Source of the DNA: Actinomadura soli
Lineage (GTDB): Bacteria > Actinomycetota > Actinomycetes > Streptosporangiales > Streptosporangiaceae
DNA length: 35,740 bases
Direction: 5' to 3'
Assembly: GCF_005889715.1 (NCBI RefSeq)
Contig: NZ_VCKW01000063.1
Span: 1-35,740, forward strand
Shown: in pieces, positions 17,917-24,889 of the stretch
Position numbering within the stretch: position 1 is the stretch's first letter
Layout: the number at the start of each line of letters is the position of its first letter
The notes under the pieces: generated by a model
Seen by the model: the letters and a program-made list of their open reading frames with translations, nothing else
Told to the model about the DNA's origin: nothing
Database searches by the model: none
Program-made: the position numbers and the translations under genes

Positions 17917-17931
17917 GTCCATTCAACGAAC
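17917..17931. promoter_or_regulatory. shared 15-bp near-palindrome, copy C
   Basis: On the plus strand it reads GTCCATTCAACGAAC, the reverse complement of GTTCGTTGAATGGAC. It lies ~100 bases upstream of the fused dehydrogenase/decarboxylase frame (start 17816) and just beyond the end of the FAD monooxygenase gene. Similar spacing is seen for copies A and B. Confidence 0.5.
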
Positions 17932-17946
17932 ACACCGAGTAGCCGG

Positions 17947-19158
17947 TCAGCCCGCGGCGGTCTCGGCGGCCATCGCCACATCGGGGTCGTACTCGTAGAT
18001 CCAGCCGTTGGCGACCAGCGGATCGTTCTCGGTGAACGACGCGTCACGGGCACGCTGTTCGGGCCCGTCGGGAAGGTGGTTGATGTCCGACCGCGCATGG
18101 CTCACCGCTTGCAGCCGGGTCGTGCGCGGAAGACGCAGGGCCTCGTAACGGCGCAGCGCCCGGGCGGGGTCGGCGGGCTCTTCGGCGAGGCAGCGGGACA
18201 GGACCGCGGCGTCCTCGATCGCCTGCGCGGCTCCTTGCGCGAAGAACGGGAACATGGGGTGCGCGGCGTCCCCGAGCAGCGTCACCGGCCCGCGGCTCCA
18301 CCGGGGAAGCGGCGCGCGGTCCAGCAGGGCCCATCGACCTGGTGTCTCCGCGGCGCGGATGAGGTCGACGAGCCTCGGGTCCCATCCGTCGAATTCGAGG
18401 AGGAACTCCTCGATCGTCGCCTGCGCCGTCCACGACTCCACCAGGTCCTCACCCGCCGGGGCGAAGGCCACCAGGTTCACGAACCTTCCCGCGGAGATGG
18501 GGTAGTGCACCAGGTGATGGTTTGGACCGATCCACAAGGTCTGCGCGTGCCGCCGGGCGAACGACGGCGCGCGATCGCCCGGGACCAGGGCACGGAACGC
18601 GCACAGGCCCGAGAAGGCGGCCGGCCGCGGTTCGGCGATGGCGCCTCGCACCACCGAGTGGACGCCGTCCGCCCCGATGACGATGTCCGCCTCGACGACC
18701 TCTCCGTCAGCGAACCGCAGCGACGGGCGTTCGCCCCCCAGGTCGAGCGTGGTGCAGCGGTTGCCGAGCCGGACCGTCTCCTCCGGTACGGCGCTCCTGA
18801 TGACCTCCAGCAGTTCGGCGCGATGCACCGTGTAGGTGTGCTCGCCGTAGAGCCGCTCGCAGCCGGTCGCGAGGTCTTCGGCGGACAGGACCGTCCCGTC
18901 CTGCCAGCGGCGGAACTCCCACCCGACGTCCAACCGGACGGCGCCGCGCAGCAAGGCCTCCATGACGCCGAGCCGGCGCAGGAGCCGGGCGGCGTTGGGG
19001 GCCACCACCAGCCCGGCGCCGACCTCCTTCAGCGCCGGCGCCTGCTCGTACACCATGCTGCGAAGACCCGCTCGACGAAGGAAGGCGGCGGCCGCGAGGC
19101 CACCGATCCCGCCGCCGAGGATCGCGATCTCCGGTGTCTCGATGTTCGACCCGAGCAT
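17947..19158 (-). CDS. salicylate-hydroxylase-like FAD monooxygenase
   Basis: This group A flavoprotein monooxygenase (403 aa from the chosen start) resembles salicylate 1-hydroxylase and 3-hydroxybenzoate 6-hydroxylase. Motifs are IAILGGGIGGLAAAAFLRRAG near the N-terminus, VIGADGVHSVVRGAI in the middle and VTLLGDAAHPMFPFFAQGAAQ for ribityl binding. The frame stays open to 19275. ATG 19158 is chosen because it puts the FAD fold ~10 residues from the start and leaves 142 bases of shared control region before the divergent IclR gene; ATG 19251 and 19275 are alternatives, and none has a strong ribosome site. With an aldehyde dehydrogenase next door, conversion of a benzoate-type acid to a catechol or gentisate is plausible. 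Confidence 0.85.
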   Translation of the reverse strand: MLGSNIETPEIAILGGGIGGLAAAAFLRRAGLRSMVYEQAPALKEVGAGLVVAPNAARLLRRLGVMEALLRGAVRLDVGWEFRRWQDGTVLSAEDLATGCERLYGEHTYTVHRAELLEVIRSAVPEETVRLGNRCTTLDLGGERPSLRFADGEVVEADIVIGADGVHSVVRGAIAEPRPAAFSGLCAFRALVPGDRAPSFARRHAQTLWIGPNHHLVHYPISAGRFVNLVAFAPAGEDLVESWTAQATIEEFLLEFDGWDPRLVDLIRAAETPGRWALLDRAPLPRWSRGPVTLLGDAAHPMFPFFAQGAAQAIEDAAVLSRCLAEEPADPARALRRYEALRLPRTTRLQAVSHARSDINHLPDGPEQRARDASFTENDPLVANGWIYEYDPDVAMAAETAAG

Positions 19159-19300
19159 CTCAGTCTTCGACCCCGCAGCCCGTTTTCCCGCATCCACATT
19201 GACAGCGCCATGCTGCATGGTCAGCCGGGCGGAAGGCGCGCTGATGGTCATCCTATGAACATCGTCGGCTACCATCGCGCCAGATGAAAGGGGGCCCGGA

Positions 19301-20080
19301 ATGCCTCGGACCAGCGAGCCCGGCAGGAGCGTGAGTTCACGACTCCTGGAGGTCCTGTTCGCGTTCCAGCCCGATCAGAGCACTCTCAGCCTCGCCGAAC
19401 TGGTGCGCAAGACGGGCCTGCCGCACGCGACCGTCCGCCGACTGGCGATGGAGCTCACCGACGTCGGCGCGTTGAACCGGCAGCACGACGGCCGCTTCAC
19501 AATCGGCCTGCGGCTGTGGCAACTCGGCACGCTGGCCCCGCTCACCGAGTCGCTGCGCTCCAAGGCCCAGCCCTTCATGGAAGATCTCTACACGGCACTC
19601 CACCAGCACGTGCAACTGGCGGTCCTGGAGGGAACCGAGGCCGTCATCATCGAAAGGCTGTCCGCCCCGCAGGCGCAGCACCTCGTCTCCCATGTAGGAG
19701 GCCGGCTTCCACTGCACTGCTCGGGCGTGGGAAAGGTGCTCCTCGCCCACGGCGGCGCCGACCAGATCGATAAGGTCCTGTCCGGCAAGCTGCACCGGTA
19801 TACGCCCCAGACCACCACCGACCCGACCGTCCTCAGAAGCGAGCTCGCCGAATGCCGCCGCACCGGCTACGCGACCGTCCGGAGCGAACTCACCGACGGC
19901 GCCGACTCGATCGCCACTCGAATCGTGGACGTTGAAGGCCGCGTCGTGGCGGCGATGTCCGTCGTGGTGCGCAGCGGTTCAGTACAACACCAAGCGGTGC
20001 TTCCGTCGCTGATCGCAGGTGGCCTCGGCGTCTCCCGCATGCTCGGCTGGCGCCCCGGCATCAAGATCCGCGACACGTGA
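19301..20080 (+). CDS. IclR-family transcriptional regulator
   Basis: This 259-aa regulator has an N-terminal winged helix (SRLLEVLFAF, SLAELVRKTGLPHATVRRLAMEL) and an effector domain (LPLHCSGVGKVLLAHG, GYATVRSELTDGADSIATRI). AAAGGGGG stands 6 bases before the ATG. It diverges from the FAD monooxygenase at 19158, a typical regulator-target arrangement. It is the second intact IclR gene of the island and a candidate for binding the shared 15-bp sites, though no copy lies in its own promoter region. Confidence 0.88.
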   Translation: MPRTSEPGRSVSSRLLEVLFAFQPDQSTLSLAELVRKTGLPHATVRRLAMELTDVGALNRQHDGRFTIGLRLWQLGTLAPLTESLRSKAQPFMEDLYTALHQHVQLAVLEGTEAVIIERLSAPQAQHLVSHVGGRLPLHCSGVGKVLLAHGGADQIDKVLSGKLHRYTPQTTTDPTVLRSELAECRRTGYATVRSELTDGADSIATRIVDVEGRVVAAMSVVVRSGSVQHQAVLPSLIAGGLGVSRMLGWRPGIKIRDT

Positions 20081-20467
20081 ATCCGCGTCCCTCACCCAGC
20101 TCAGACCAAGCGCTCGAAGGGTGTTTAGTCCACGCTGCCGACGGCGAGCGTGAGCGGCTGCCGCCGACGCCGGCCTCGCCAGCGCGGTCCGCGGCGAGAC
20201 CGTGCTCACGATCGAGTCGCCGAGGCTCGTCGACACCGCATTGACCGGCAAGCGGGGAGTCCAGCACCCGACCTGGCTCCTGGTGACCCTGCAGGTCGAG
20301 GTACTGCCCGTGCACCAGCTCGGTGGCATCGCATCGATCACCCTAAGACGACCGTCGACCGCGGCCGCAGCGTCGACCGCCGACGCGGCCAGGCGCGCGT
20401 CGACCAACGATGACCACAAGCGATCGCTCGAGCCCGTCGATCCTTGCGCAGTCAGAGCGGTGAGCCA
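20081..20467. other. intergenic stretch without a recognisable gene
   Basis: Frames exist on both strands (for example plus-strand 20202-20519, containing LVDTALTGKRGVQHPTWLLV), but none has a ribosome site, a recognisable domain or a clear end. It may hold decayed coding sequence at the edge of the catabolic island. Confidence 0.4.
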
Positions 20468-20971
20468 TCAGTGTCGCCGAGGTGCGGGCAGAGCAGGTCC
20501 CAGGCTTGACTGGACATAGGTCATGGCCTTGGCGTACTTGGGGTCTTGTGCCCGTGCCGCGATCTGTTCGGGGGTCAGTTCGGCAAGGCGCTGTTGAATC
20601 CACCAGATGTTGCCCAGCGGGTCGCGCACACGTCCGACCTTGTCACCCCAGAGCAACTCGGTCGTCTCTGTCACCACGGTGGCGCCGGCCTTCACGGCGC
20701 GGTGGACGACTGCGTCGGCATCGTCGACGTAAAGGCGAAGCAGACCTGGGGTCTCGATGGCGAAGGGCGAGTCGAACATCATCACGATGGAGTCGCCGAT
20801 GCGCGCCTCGGCGTGGCCGATCACACCGTCGCCCACCTCCAGGCGGCTGAGCTCTTCGGCGTCGAAGGCCTCGGTGATGAAGTCGATGAGCGCTGCGGTG
20901 TCCTTGGTGACGATCCACGGAGTGACCGTGGTGTAGCCCTCGGGGGTCGGCGTGGGACGCGATGTCGTCAT
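20468..20971 (-). CDS. VOC/glyoxalase-fold protein (PhnB-like)
   Basis: This 167-aa protein of the vicinal-oxygen-chelate superfamily has the paired beta-alpha-beta-beta-beta modules: TVTPWIVTKDTAALIDFITEAFDAEEL, then GHAEARIGDSIVMMFD, LRLYVDDADAVVHRAVKAGA and GDKVGRVRDPLGNIWWIQQR. The last is the classic second-module end seen in PhnB-like proteins. Members are often antibiotic-binding or isomerase-like; this one's ligand is unknown. A good promoter overlaps a GGAA/TTCC element upstream at 21016-21045. Nothing in the neighbourhood suggests an operon. Confidence 0.85.
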   Translation of the reverse strand: MTTSRPTPTPEGYTTVTPWIVTKDTAALIDFITEAFDAEELSRLEVGDGVIGHAEARIGDSIVMMFDSPFAIETPGLLRLYVDDADAVVHRAVKAGATVVTETTELLWGDKVGRVRDPLGNIWWIQQRLAELTPEQIAARAQDPKYAKAMTYVQSSLGPALPAPRRH

Positions 20972-21015
20972 GAGGCTCGTCCTTCACGGTGAGAGGTGGT
21001 CAGACAGGTGATTCC

Positions 21016-21045
21016 ACTATACCAGAACGGAATGATCTGTTCCAA
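21016..21045 (-). promoter_or_regulatory. promoter of the PhnB-like gene
   Basis: On the minus strand, TTGGAA (21045-21040) and TATAGT (21021-21016) are separated by 18 bases. The spacer contains GGAATGATCTGTTCC (21029-21043), whose short GGAA/TTCC arms could be a repressor site. The gene's ATG lies 45 bases further on, with AAGGA in the leader. Confidence 0.5.
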
Positions 21046-21084
21046 TTGACTCACCCTTTTCGCCGTCGTCGGTGTCGGCATGGT

Positions 21085-21216
21085 TCACCCGGTTCGACGC
21101 GAACGGCTGATTCCCAGGTCCTTGGCGAGCTGGACGAGGGACTTGTCACCCTGGCGCGCCAGCTCGACGGCACAGCGGCGGAACTCGGGCGGGTGTGGTG
21201 AGGGCATGGCGGCCAT
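21085..21216 (-). pseudogene. IS3-family transposase OrfA fragment
   Basis: A 43-codon frame reads MAAMPSPHPPEFRRCAVELA, then RQGDKSLVQLAKDLGISRS, then stops. This is the start of the IS3-family OrfA helix-turn-helix protein, normally about 100 aa and continuing into the leucine zipper. It breaks off at the end of the recognition helix. No terminal repeats were recognised nearby, so it is a transposition remnant. Confidence 0.75.
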
Positions 21217-21339
21217 CCTTCCTGATGATCAAGGGTGACCTCAGGTCAGGTGTCCGGAGAACAGGGGAAGCTCAGACAAGTTGTGCACCTGGCAGATGCC
21301 GGCCAGCGCGCCGGGCCCCGCGCCGAGAGCCACGGACCG

Positions 21340-22338
21340 TCACGTGTCGGGTCCGCCCAGCCGGTCAGGTTCGGTGGCCGTCGCCGCGGCGGCGTAGCGG
21401 CGGGCGAGTGTGGCGCAGGCTTCGTGGAAGGCCGGCGGGCCGATGACGTGCAGGTCCGCGTCGAAACGGCCAAAGGTGGCGGCAAGGGCGGTCCAGGACC
21501 AGGATCCTGTGATGACGCGGCATCGCGTGGGGCCGAGCGTTTCCACGATGGCGTCGGCGAGGTGGGGCGTGACTTCTGCGGCGGGGAGGTCGAGTATGGC
21601 CTCGCCTTGGCAGGGCCAGGCCGCATCGGTGCCGTCAGAGCCCCGGAACCGGCTGGTGATGAACGTGGAGACGTCCCCGCCCGGCACCTGGCGCGCGGTG
21701 AAGCGTGGACCGGTGGGCGTGCGTGGGGTCATGCGGTCGGTGCGGAAGGTGCGCCAGTCGTCGCGGTCGAGGTCCCAGGCCAGCAGGTACCAGTGGGTGC
21801 GCCAGGCCACGAGGTGATGGGGCTCTACCCGGCGTCGCTGAGGTGCGGCCTCTGGGTGTGGGGTGTAGTCGAGGCGGATTTCTTCGCGGCGCTGGATCGC
21901 GGCGCTCACGGCGGTGAGCGGGTCCAGCGCGTGGGGTGGTGGGATGCCGGGATCGTGTGGGCGGACAGGGGTGACGTGGAGTGCGTCTATGCGCTGCCGT
22001 AGGCGTGGAGGAAGGACGCTGCGGATCGTCGTGAGCGCCCGGTCGGCGTCCTCCGCGATCGCTGGGTGGGCGGTGCTCTGCAGCGCCACGGCCAGAGCGA
22101 TGACCTGTCCGTCATCGAAGAGCAGCGGTGGCATCTGTGATCCGGGACGCAGGCGGTACCCGCCGCCCGGTCCCTTGTCCGTGGCGACCGGGTAGCCCAG
22201 CGCGCGAAGACGGTCGATGTCACGGCGCACGGTGCGCACGGTGACCATCAGCCGCTCGGCCAGGGCGTCTCCGCTCCACTCCCGTCGTGCCTGGAGCAGG
22301 GAGAGCAGGGCCAGGAGACGCGAGGACGTTTTCTGCAT
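21340..22338 (-). CDS. WYL-domain (YafY-type) transcriptional regulator
   Basis: This 332-aa protein has an N-terminal HTH_11 domain (SSRLLALLSLLQARREWSGDALAERL, VRTVRRDIDRLRALGYPV, GGGYRL) followed by a WYL ligand-sensing domain, visible in VEPHHLVAWRTHWYLLAWDLDRDDWRTFRTDRM. The ATG at 22338 gives the standard family start MQKTSSRLL, though GGAGG is only one base away; a TTG at 22356 is the alternative. It diverges from a VOC gene at 22475, a common actinomycete pairing. A perfect 9-5-9 palindrome lies between them and is the likely autoregulatory operator. Confidence 0.88.
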   Translation of the reverse strand: MQKTSSRLLALLSLLQARREWSGDALAERLMVTVRTVRRDIDRLRALGYPVATDKGPGGGYRLRPGSQMPPLLFDDGQVIALAVALQSTAHPAIAEDADRALTTIRSVLPPRLRQRIDALHVTPVRPHDPGIPPPHALDPLTAVSAAIQRREEIRLDYTPHPEAAPQRRRVEPHHLVAWRTHWYLLAWDLDRDDWRTFRTDRMTPRTPTGPRFTARQVPGGDVSTFITSRFRGSDGTDAAWPCQGEAILDLPAAEVTPHLADAIVETLGPTRCRVITGSWSWTALAATFGRFDADLHVIGPPAFHEACATLARRYAAAATATEPDRLGGPDT

Positions 22339-22357
22339 GCCTCCATGATGCGGCAAG

Positions 22358-22380
22358 TACAGGACACAACCTGTCCTGTA
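22358..22380. promoter_or_regulatory. perfect 9-5-9 palindrome, probable WYL-regulator operator
   Basis: TACAGGACA (22358-22366) and TGTCCTGTA (22372-22380) are exact inverted copies around CAACC. It is centred between the divergent WYL regulator (22338) and VOC gene (22475), 19 bases upstream of the regulator's ATG. Confidence 0.75.
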
Positions 22381-22474
22381 TGGGCGCCATACTCAACCAC
22401 GGACGCCAAATCAGGGCATTTCGCCCGTTATCCGCGTGTGCCTCATCCAGCGCATGTCCCGATAGGAGCAGACC

Positions 22475-22897
22475 ATGTCCGTCACCACCACCACGCATCT
22501 GAACTTCCGCGGCTCGGCCCGCGAGGCGCTGGCCTTCTACCAGTCGGTCTTCGGCGGGCACACCGTCGCGGTGACCTACAAGGACGCCGGCAACGTCCAG
22601 GACGAGAACGAGGCGGACTGGGTGATGTGGGGCCAGGTCGTCGCCGACAACGGCTTCCACGTCATGGCTTACGACGTGCCCTCGGCGATGCCGTACGAGC
22701 AGGGCGCCAACTCGTTCTTCGTGTCCGTGCGCGGCGAGGACACCGAGGAGATCAGCGCACTGTGGCAGCGTCTGGCCGACGGCGCGAACGTGCTGCGCCC
22801 GCTGGAGCCCGCGGCGTGGGCTCCGCTGTACGGCATGCTCACCGACCGTTTCGGTGTGACCTGGGTCCTCGACGTGACAGCCCCCTACAACGGCTGA
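22475..22897 (+). CDS. VOC/PhnB-like protein paired with the WYL regulator
   Basis: This 140-aa protein has the PhnB-type glyoxalase fold: THLNFRGSAREALAFYQSVFGG (first module), then GFHVMAYDVPSAMPYEQGAN and YGMLTDRFGVTWVLDV (second module). AGGAG (22464-22468) precedes the ATG. The divergent WYL gene and the shared palindrome indicate a ligand-induced small-molecule binding or detoxifying protein; the ligand is unknown. It is clearly different in sequence from the VOC protein at 20468-20971, so the two are not a recent duplication. Confidence 0.88.
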   Translation: MSVTTTTHLNFRGSAREALAFYQSVFGGHTVAVTYKDAGNVQDENEADWVMWGQVVADNGFHVMAYDVPSAMPYEQGANSFFVSVRGEDTEEISALWQRLADGANVLRPLEPAAWAPLYGMLTDRFGVTWVLDVTAPYNG

Positions 22898-22905
22898 CCC
22901 GCCCC

Positions 22906-22937
22906 GGGGCGGGCGCCCTGCGACAGCCGCCCGCCCC
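22906..22937 (+). terminator. hairpin terminator after the VOC gene
   Basis: A perfect 10-bp stem, GGGGCGGGCG (22906-22915) with CGCCCGCCCC (22928-22937), has a 12-base loop. An alternative self-complementary stretch CCCGCCCCGGGGCGGG (22898-22913) overlaps it. It begins 9 bases after the stop codon. Confidence 0.65.
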
Positions 22938-23086
22938 GCTCGTTCTCGGCATCAGCACGCCGGCGGCAGTCGGCACACATGGGGAGTGGATCGCGTTATG
23001 CGCATGCATCTCATACCAACCCCCGGCCCTCACCGCCACCGACCTGCGGCGTTGCCCCAGCTCCGATCGCGCCGCAGCGTGAGGCC

Positions 23087-23401
23087 ATGAACGTCCTGAC
23101 CCAGCGCGACCTCAACCGGGCCACACTCGCCCGCCAGCACCTCCTCGAACGTGAGGACTGTGCCCCCCTCGACGCCGTGTCCCACCTGGCCGGCCTTCAG
23201 GCCCAGGCCCCTCAGGAACCCTTCACCAGCCTGTGGTCGCGCGTCAGGACGTTCGCACCCACCGACCTGGACGACCTGGTCACCGGCCGCCGAGTCGTTC
23301 GCTGGGCTACAGGCGATCAGGCAACCGCCGTCCGTCGCCGAAGCCGTCACCCGGTTCGACGAAGGCGCTCCGCTGGGTGCGGACTCCATCAATCCGGCTG
23401 A
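23087..23401 (+). pseudogene. truncated winged-helix (AlkZ-like, HTH_42) protein
   Basis: From ATG 23087 the frame reads MNVLTQRDLNRATLARQHLL, then AVSHLAGLQAQAPQEPFTSLW and DDLVTGRRVVRW. This is the start of the winged helix DNA-binding family that includes the AlkZ glycosylases, normally ~350-400 aa. Homology ends at ~residue 75, after which the frame becomes arginine-rich and stops at 23401. The break near 23310 looks like a deletion or rearrangement joint. The intact family member is a DNA-repair or antibiotic self-resistance protein; this fragment is unlikely to function. Confidence 0.6.
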
Positions 23402-23693
23402 TGGCGGCACATTATGCGCCGACCGGAAAGTGGTGGGGCGCGCCTAGCGGTGCATGGCCAGGCCATGTGCTGTCGGGGCGTGTCGCCCCTCGGACACATC
23501 ACGACAAAGAGGAACATGTGGACATCTGTACCACTTCGCGTTTCTGGGGCGAGGAAGCACCCCGTTCGGCCGCCTGCGCTGGCGACGCGAGCACCGCGGC
23601 TGGTCCTGGGTGGTCCGTTCTCACCAGCCTGCATAGGGAACCGCCGTCCCCAGCCCACGGGCAGGCCCGCGTATCACGGACCTGGCCACTGCC
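23402..23693. other. gap between decayed genes, with short palindrome
   Basis: I recognise no gene here. CATGGCC-A-GGCCATG (23453-23467) is a perfect 7-1-7 palindrome, and GGGGCG-TGT-CGCCCC follows close by. These may form a terminator-like structure or control the ubiquitin-like gene downstream. Confidence 0.35.
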
Positions 23694-24023
23694 ATGGCTA
23701 CGGCAGACGTTCAGGAGCAAGAAGGCGGGGATGGCGACAAGCCGACCCGGCCGGGGCACCTGGTGGTCCAGGTGCACAACGAGGACATCGGCGGCCCGCC
23801 TTTCACCGTCGACGGCGGACCAGGCGAGAAGCTGTCCAAGATCATCGAGGCCGTCTACCTCAAGTTGGGCCTTGAGCCGAAGCCCACCGACCGGCTGACC
23901 TGCCTCGCCACCGGTGAGGACGTCCGCCAGTACGGCGACATGCATCTGCGCGATTACGCCTCGGGCAAGTGCAGCGCGCTCGTCTGGACGTTCGCCCGCG
24001 ACACGGGCGGTGCCCGTGCCTGA
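23694..24023 (+). CDS. ubiquitin-like beta-grasp protein of a Bil-type conjugation cassette
   Basis: This small (109 aa) protein has a polar ~20-residue leader and then a beta-grasp order of elements. Strands LVVQVHN and PFTVDGG are followed by the helix EKLSKIIEAVYLKLGL, then DRLTCLATGED, DMHLRDYASG and the last strand SALVWTFAR. The C-terminus reads DTGGARA: a Gly-Gly pair (residues 105-106) with a three-residue tail, as in precursor ubiquitins trimmed by a peptidase before activation. The next frames encode an E2-like protein and a JAB peptidase start, which supports the call. There is no strong ribosome site at the ATG. This gene appears intact while its partners are broken. Residual doubt: ubiquitin-fold calls from sequence alone are weak, so context carries much of the weight. 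Confidence 0.65.
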   Translation: MATADVQEQEGGDGDKPTRPGHLVVQVHNEDIGGPPFTVDGGPGEKLSKIIEAVYLKLGLEPKPTDRLTCLATGEDVRQYGDMHLRDYASGKCSALVWTFARDTGGARA

Positions 24024-24642
24024 CCCGGCTCCGGTCGACCCTGAGGTTGCGGCCGCGTTGCTGCGGTCGCACCTCGAGGACTTCTTCAACAAACTCCCCG
24101 CGCGTCCACGGCGCGCCCGGCTGGGCCTACACGATCACCGAAGACCCGCTGATCGCGATCGTCCAGATGCCCGCTCGCACGCGAGACGCAGGTGGGCCCG
24201 ACATCTACACGCTGCGCTTGGACGGTGCCTGCTACGACACGTGGCCGGTCGCGGCGACCTTCGTCCAACACCAGGATGGCGGGTGGCGCCGCGCCCGCTT
24301 CGGCAGCCGGGCCTTTCCGCTGCTGCGCGGGTCGCCGGGGGCGCCCGCGGGTGACGGCGTCGGGTTCGCGTTCGCGCTGCTGCGCGGTCGCCGGGGGCGC
24401 CCGCGGGTGACGGCGTCGGGTTCGCGTTCGCGTTGCACGATGACTACAAGTTCCCGGACGGGTCCTGGGACCAGCTGATCTGCTTCTCTTACAACCTCGG
24501 GTACTACACCTCCAACCACACCCCGGAGAAGGACCAGGAGTGGCGGCCCGGCACGGACCGGGTCGATGCGACCCTGAGCCGGATCCACACTGCCCTCACC
24601 AGCCCGGCCTACGCTGGGCCCTTCGAGCGGGGCGGTCGCGGC
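24016..24642 (+). pseudogene. E2 (UBC)-like conjugating-enzyme gene with two frameshifts
   Basis: A GTG at 24016 (24010 also possible) overlaps the stop of the ubiquitin-like gene and starts the helix PEVAAALLRSHLEDFFNKLP. At ~24105 the coding frame moves by one, continuing HGAPGWAYTITEDPLIAIVQM and IYTLRLDGACYDTWPVAATF, the E2 meander with its 'YP..P..F' type turn. Within a 57/56-base duplication (24320-24432) it returns to the first frame: DGSWDQLICFSYNLGYY, then EWRPGTDRVDATLSRIHTAL. The last part matches the E2 pattern of an active-site Cys followed by W-x-P and the closing helix. The Cys in LICF is the candidate catalytic residue. With two shifts the gene should not give a full protein unless they are sequencing errors. 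Confidence 0.6.
24320..24432 (+). repeat. 57/56-bp tandem duplication
   Basis: Unit 1 (24320-24376, 57 bases) and unit 2 (24377-24432, 56 bases) are identical except that the run GGGTCGCC in unit 1 is GGTCGCC in unit 2. A 57-base duplication alone would keep frame (19 codons); the missing G in the second copy shifts it. Removing one unit restores FPLLRGSPGAPAG running into DGVGFAFALHDDYKF. Confidence 0.9.
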
Positions 24643-24745
24643 ATGACCGTCGAGGCCCGTATCCCCGAGACCCTCTGGCAGGCCGTCCTCAACCTGTTCG
24701 CCCAGCACGATCCGGGAGTCGAGCGGGTCGCCTACCTAATTAGTG
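24643..24745 (+). pseudogene. start of a JAB/MPN-type peptidase, truncated
   Basis: ATG 24643 opens MTVEARIPETLWQAVLNLFA, then HDPGVERVAYLISAV. This matches the N-terminal helix and first strand of bacterial JAB (Mov34/MPN) isopeptidases, where 'IP...W......F....ERVAYL' is common. Homology ends at ~24740, before the His-x-His and Ser/Asp metal site could appear. The frame is the same as the final frame of the E2-like part, so an E2-JAB fusion is possible. By family role it would process the Gly-Gly tail of the ubiquitin-like protein. Confidence 0.5.
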
Positions 24746-24844
24746 CCGTCGATCACTGCCACCCCGTCGGGGCCAAACGAGCCCAAACCCCCGAACGTCC
24801 TCTGGGGTACAGACAAAAGTCGGTACCCCACAGTGACGGAACAA

Positions 24845-24869
24845 ACCCCGGAGCATCAAGCTCCGGGGT
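24845..24869. mobile_element. 10-bp hairpin, possible IS200/IS605-type end
   Basis: ACCCCGGAGC (24845-24854) and GCTCCGGGGT (24860-24869) form a perfect stem with loop ATCAA. It lies about 100 bases after the point where the JAB homology stops, and similar subterminal hairpins close IS200/IS605-type elements. No transposase domain was recognised in 24745-24845, so a simple terminator is an equal alternative. Confidence 0.3.
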
Positions 24870-24889
24870 CAGGATCTTGCAGCAGGCGG

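Noticed and set aside
17416..19287. A 623-codon plus-strand frame across the dehydrogenase fusion and FAD monooxygenase
   Set aside because: It is antisense to motif-bearing genes and shows no recognisable domain.
20202..20519. Possible small plus-strand gene after the IclR gene
   Set aside because: No ribosome site or known domain, and the frame runs into the end of the VOC gene on the other strand.
20468..22897. Recent duplication of the two VOC genes
   Set aside because: The proteins differ in length and share only fold-level similarity.
24320..24432. A CRISPR-like or regulatory repeat array
   Set aside because: There are only two units, directly adjacent and within coding sequence; it is a tandem duplication.
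24745..24870. A TnpB gene end before the 24845-24869 hairpin
   Set aside because: No TnpB/RuvC or zinc-ribbon motif can be read in any frame; only the hairpin suggests an IS200/IS605-type end.
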